64,000 nucleotides of DNA from positions 220,848 through 284,847 of the forward strand of contig DDGC01000002.1 in assembly GCA_002337455.1 (NCBI GenBank), read 5' to 3'. The notes beneath the pieces are model-generated. The model was not told the origin of the DNA and did not search any database. It was given only the letters and a program-made list of their open reading frames with translations. The stretch's first letter is position 1. Every line of letters begins with the position of its first letter. This document shows positions 61,141 to 64,000 of this stretch, piece after piece. The position numbers and the translations under genes are program-made. Source of the stretch: Rhizobiales bacterium UBA1912. Lineage in GTDB: Bacteria > Pseudomonadota > Alphaproteobacteria > Rhizobiales > Devosiaceae.

Positions 61141-62193
61141 ATGTCCACGCGCCGAAACAAGCAGCCAACGATCATAGACATTGCGGAAGTCGCGGGTGTT
61201 TCCAAAAGCACCGTCGCGCGCGCTCTGTCGGGATCGCCCCACATAGGGGAAAAGACGCGGGAGCGCGTGCTCAGCGCCGTGCGGGCGCTTGGTTATGAGC
61301 GCAACCACCTCGCCCATTCGCTGCGCTCGGGCAAAACCGGGCTGATCGGCCTTGTGATCCCCGATATCGCCAATCCGTTCTGGGCCGAAGTGGCCCGTGG
61401 CGCCCAGGATGCAGCGGCGGCAAGCGGGGCTTCACTCCTGATTTTCAGCTCCGACTGGGATCCCGACCGCGAGGCCCACCACCTGCGCGCCCTGCGCCAG
61501 GCCCGGGTCGACGGCGCCATCGTCAATCCGGTTGCAGACAATGTGGACGGACTGGGCCGGTTCGGCCTCCCCGTGGTGCTTATCGGATCGAGCGCCGAGC
61601 GCTTTCCCGAGCTCTCCAGCGTGGGCAGCGACATCGCGCAGGGCGTTGCGCTAGGCCTCGATCACCTTGCCAGTCTTGGCCATCACCGCCCGGCGCTGCT
61701 GGTCGGTTCGGCAAACCGGCTGGCCCGTGTGCGCTTCATGCGCGTGGTTCATGATTATTGCATTGCCCACGATATCGACCCGGCAACGCTGGTGATCGAA
61801 GAGGGAAGCTATACTGTCGAATCGGGACGGGCGGCGATGTTGCGCCTTCTGGAGCGCGACCCGAAGGCAGCGCGGTGCGTCTTTGCCGCCAACGATCTCA
61901 TGGCGCTCGGCGCGCTTCTGGCCGTGCGCGAAGCGGGATTGCGCTGCCCCGATGATATATCGATCCTGGGCTTTGACGGCATCCCCGCCGCGGCCTTTTC
62001 CGATCCGGGCCTCACCACAATTGAAAAGCCGGCCCGTACCATCGGGGTCGAGGGCATGCGCTTGCTGACCGAGACGATCGAAGGCCAACTCGAGCACCGC
62101 CGCGTCCTTTTGGACTGCGCGCTCACCTCACGCGGTTCGCTGGCCAGTACCAACGACAGCCCGACCCGCCTGATGGCTGTGGGGAGCAACTAG
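61141..62193 (+). CDS. LacI family transcriptional regulator
   Basis: A 350-residue regulator. The N-terminal helix-turn-helix and hinge read TIIDIAEVAGVSKSTVARALSG and HLAHSLRSGKTGLIGLVIPD, followed by a ribose-binding-type ligand domain with SILGFDGIPAAAFSDPGLTT near residue 275. ATG 61141 has a weak ribosome site. It lies directly upstream of an ABC permease operon and has operator-like palindromes at its own promoter and at the permease start. Confidence 0.91.
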   Translation: MSTRRNKQPTIIDIAEVAGVSKSTVARALSGSPHIGEKTRERVLSAVRALGYERNHLAHSLRSGKTGLIGLVIPDIANPFWAEVARGAQDAAAASGASLLIFSSDWDPDREAHHLRALRQARVDGAIVNPVADNVDGLGRFGLPVVLIGSSAERFPELSSVGSDIAQGVALGLDHLASLGHHRPALLVGSANRLARVRFMRVVHDYCIAHDIDPATLVIEEGSYTVESGRAAMLRLLERDPKAARCVFAANDLMALGALLAVREAGLRCPDDISILGFDGIPAAAFSDPGLTTIEKPARTIGVEGMRLLTETIEGQLEHRRVLLDCALTSRGSLASTNDSPTRLMAVGSN

Positions 62194-62196
62194 CCA

Positions 62197-63174
62197 ATGA
62201 GCACGGACGAAAAAGAACTCGCCTCAACGATATCCAATTTTGGGAACGTTCCCAATAGGTCCAGGAGCGTGCCACGACATGTGGCCTTCGGCCTCAAACT
62301 GCGGACATGGTGGCCCTACTACGCGATGATGGCTCCCGGCATCATCTACTTTCTGGTGTTCCATTATTTCCCCATCTATCAGGCCAAGCTGGCCTTCGAG
62401 GATTTCCGGATTTTCGGAGACAACCTCTTTGTGGGCCTGAAGCACTTCGACACCCTGTTTGACTCTCCGGCGTTCTTTCAGGTTCTGGCCAATACGCTGA
62501 TCATCTCGGCCATGAAGATGGTTTTCGTCTTCCCGATCCCCATCTTCATCGCACTCTTCATCAACGAAGTGCGCAGCACCAATCTGCGCCGCTTCATTCA
62601 GTCCGCGATCTACCTGCCCCACTTCCTCTCCTGGGTGGTGATTGCCGGCATCTTCATTGCCGCGCTGTCGCCGTCCAGCGGCGTTGTCAACGACATCGGA
62701 CAGGCGCTCGGGTTTGCGCCGCGGGCTTTCATGACGGAATCCGGCTCCATTCGCTGGGTCATCGTATTTTCCGAAATGTGGCGGACGGCGGGCTGGGACT
62801 CCCTGCTCTATTTCGCCGCAATCATGGCCATCGACCCGCAGCTTTACGATGCAGCGGAAATGGACGGCGCCAACCGGTGGCAAAAGATCGTCCACGTCAC
62901 CCTGCCCGGTATCACGCCGACCATTGCGACGCTTTTCATCCTCAATGTCGGCCTGTTCATGAATGCCGGGTTCGATCAGGTCTTCAACCTCTCCAACGAC
63001 GCCATCCGCGATCAGATCGATATCATCGACACTTACGTCTATCGGATCGGCCTGCAGTCGGGCCAGTTCTCGCTGGCCACAGCCGCAGGCCTGTTCAAGG
63101 GCGTCATCGGCATGGTGCTGATCGTTGCCGCGCATACCATTTCCAAGCGCCTGACCGGAAAGGGAGTTTGGTAA
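62197..63174 (+). CDS. Sugar ABC transporter permease (LplB family)
   Basis: A 325-residue permease of the LplB/aldouronate type. It has WWPYYAMMAPGIIYFLVFHYFP near residue 38 and an EAA loop LYDAAEMDGANRWQKIVHVTLPG near 218. ATG 62197 has GGAG upstream and follows the LacI stop by three bases. However, a perfect 16-bp operator lies at codons 15-20. Translation from GTG 62281, with AGGAG upstream, would leave the operator in a leader. Both starts are possible. Confidence 0.86.
   Translation: MSTDEKELASTISNFGNVPNRSRSVPRHVAFGLKLRTWWPYYAMMAPGIIYFLVFHYFPIYQAKLAFEDFRIFGDNLFVGLKHFDTLFDSPAFFQVLANTLIISAMKMVFVFPIPIFIALFINEVRSTNLRRFIQSAIYLPHFLSWVVIAGIFIAALSPSSGVVNDIGQALGFAPRAFMTESGSIRWVIVFSEMWRTAGWDSLLYFAAIMAIDPQLYDAAEMDGANRWQKIVHVTLPGITPTIATLFILNVGLFMNAGFDQVFNLSNDAIRDQIDIIDTYVYRIGLQSGQFSLATAAGLFKGVIGMVLIVAAHTISKRLTGKGVW
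62240..62255. promoter_or_regulatory. Perfect LacI-type operator at the start of the permease gene
   Basis: TTGGGAACGTTCCCAA is a perfect 16-bp palindrome. It lies 44 bases inside the annotated permease reading frame. Together with the site at 61092 it brackets the regulator gene, so looping or roadblock repression is possible. Confidence 0.78.
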
Positions 63175-63175
63175 A

Positions 63176-64000
63176 ATGGCCCGCGCCAATTCCACCCGTT
63201 TCGAACGCCTCGAACAGACGATTATCGTATCGAGCCTGCTGCTCATGGTGGTCGTCACTGTGCAGCCGATCCTCAATCTTCTGGCCATCTCGTTTTCGGA
63301 TTCCGCCCAGGTGCCCGGAATGAGCGGGCTGGCCGTCATCCCCAGAGGCTTTTCGCTCGACGTCTGGACGCTCCTGATCGCCAACCCCGAGGTTCAGCGC
63401 GGCCTTTTGAATTCGCTGTTCATCACGGTGACCGGTACGATCCTCAACGTCACCTTTACCGCGCTGATGGCGTGGGCGCTGTCCCGCCCGCGGCTGCCCG
63501 GACGCCGCATTCTGTTCGTTTTTGTTCTGGCCACCATCGTTTTCGAGCCGGGATTGATCCCGGACTATTTCGTGGTGCGCGAGTTGGGCCTGCTCAACAC
63601 CTATTGGGCCGTCATTCTCTATAAGCTCGTCAACGCCTGGTATCTGATCATCCTCATCCGGTTTTTTGAGGAAGTGCCGGGCGAACTGCTCGAAGCGGCA
63701 GAGCTCGATGGCGCTAATGCCTTCCAGACGCTGTGGAAAGTGGTGCTACCGCTGACTATGCCAGCGCTGGCCACCATCACGCTGTTCTACCTCGTCTATC
63801 ATTGGAACGAGTTCCTGCGCCCGATGATCTATCTCAACGATTCCAGCATGCATCCGCTGCAGGTCGTGCTGCGCAAGTTCGTTCTCGACGGCGACAAATC
63901 CTCGATGGTCGGGCTCGCGGCCATGTCGAACTATCAGGGCGCGGCCCAGATCAGCACGCGGGCGCTCAATGCCGGCATGATCATGCTGACCATCCTGCCC
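63176..64000 (+). CDS. Sugar ABC transporter permease (CarB/LplC family), cut by window end
   Basis: An open frame from ATG 63176 to the last base (275 codons) starts one base after the upstream stop. It has hydrophobic segments from about residue 17 and the EAA loop LLEAAELDGANAFQTLWKVVLPL near residue 175. It pairs with the LplB-type permease. The C-terminus and presumably the binding-protein gene lie beyond the window. Confidence 0.88.
   Translation, partial: MARANSTRFERLEQTIIVSSLLLMVVVTVQPILNLLAISFSDSAQVPGMSGLAVIPRGFSLDVWTLLIANPEVQRGLLNSLFITVTGTILNVTFTALMAWALSRPRLPGRRILFVFVLATIVFEPGLIPDYFVVRELGLLNTYWAVILYKLVNAWYLIILIRFFEEVPGELLEAAELDGANAFQTLWKVVLPLTMPALATITLFYLVYHWNEFLRPMIYLNDSSMHPLQVVLRKFVLDGDKSSMVGLAAMSNYQGAAQISTRALNAGMIMLTILP

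Noticed and set aside
1..64000. tRNA, rRNA, riboswitch, prophage or transposase features
   Set aside because: I scanned the gaps for cloverleaf-like and conserved riboswitch sequences and the coding regions for phage and transposase motifs, and found none I could support by eye.

Overview
The window is high-GC DNA with the gene content of an alphaproteobacterium in the Hyphomicrobiales. A Devosiaceae (Devosia/Pelagibacterium-like) host fits best: a ChvE-GguAB type sugar transporter, an Ehu/Eut ectoine system, many TRAP and ABC importers, and short palindromic intergenic repeats typical of the order. I identified the taxon from gene content only. I see no rRNA, tRNA, CRISPR array, phage or insertion-sequence gene. 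Almost everything is uptake, catabolism and local regulation, arranged as self-contained substrate islands.

Layout. (1) 1-7.3 kb: ectoine/hydroxyectoine uptake (ehuBCD, minus strand, ehuD cut by the window edge), divergent from the degradation genes eutB-eutC-doeA-doeB2. (2) 7.6-13.6 kb: a six-gene minus-strand operon with a G6PDH-type F420 oxidoreductase, cofE (F420-0:glutamate ligase), a three-gene ABC importer resembling the proposed F420-0 transporter, and a second LLM oxidoreductase. It reads as a coenzyme F420 salvage cassette. (3) 13.8-25.1 kb: L-arabinose/D-galactose oxidation with chvE-gguA-gguB, AraD1, arabinonate dehydratase and sugar dehydrogenase on the minus strand, a GntR regulator, and dgoK-dgoA-lactonase on the plus strand. 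chvE carries an apparent 3' frameshift. (4) 25.1-28.8 kb: a TRAP transporter with a divergent MarR regulator. (5) 28.8-31.5 kb: recQ, an Lrp regulator and an ArsR-type metal sensor. (6) 31.6-35.7 kb: a wholly exported quinoprotein module (MoxJ-like binding protein, PQQ dehydrogenase, cytochrome c, secreted ThuA-like protein). (7) 35.9-42.4 kb: a quinate/shikimate-like island (HbpS/GlcG protein, AroQ, TRAP, GntR, AroE-like dehydrogenase, TetR). (8) 42.6-56.7 kb: two large PIG-L deacetylases, an EamA permease, a ROK repressor, a sugar ABC transporter, an argininosuccinate-lyase-like enzyme and a PfkB kinase. (9) 56.7-60.9 kb: hydroxyproline degradation. (10) 61.1-64.0 kb: LacI regulator and the start of an LplB/CarB-type ABC operon cut by the window end.

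Shared operator-like sequences tie promoters together within several islands. Three related 25-bp sites occur in the PIG-L/ROK/ABC locus, a 14-bp palindrome occurs twice in the shikimate island, and other pairs occur at the arabinose/galactose, hydroxyproline and LacI loci. The two most interesting systems are the F420-0 salvage cassette, which is unexpected outside Actinobacteria, and the PIG-L/ROK/lyase/kinase regulon, which looks like an undescribed pathway for an acylated glycoconjugate.
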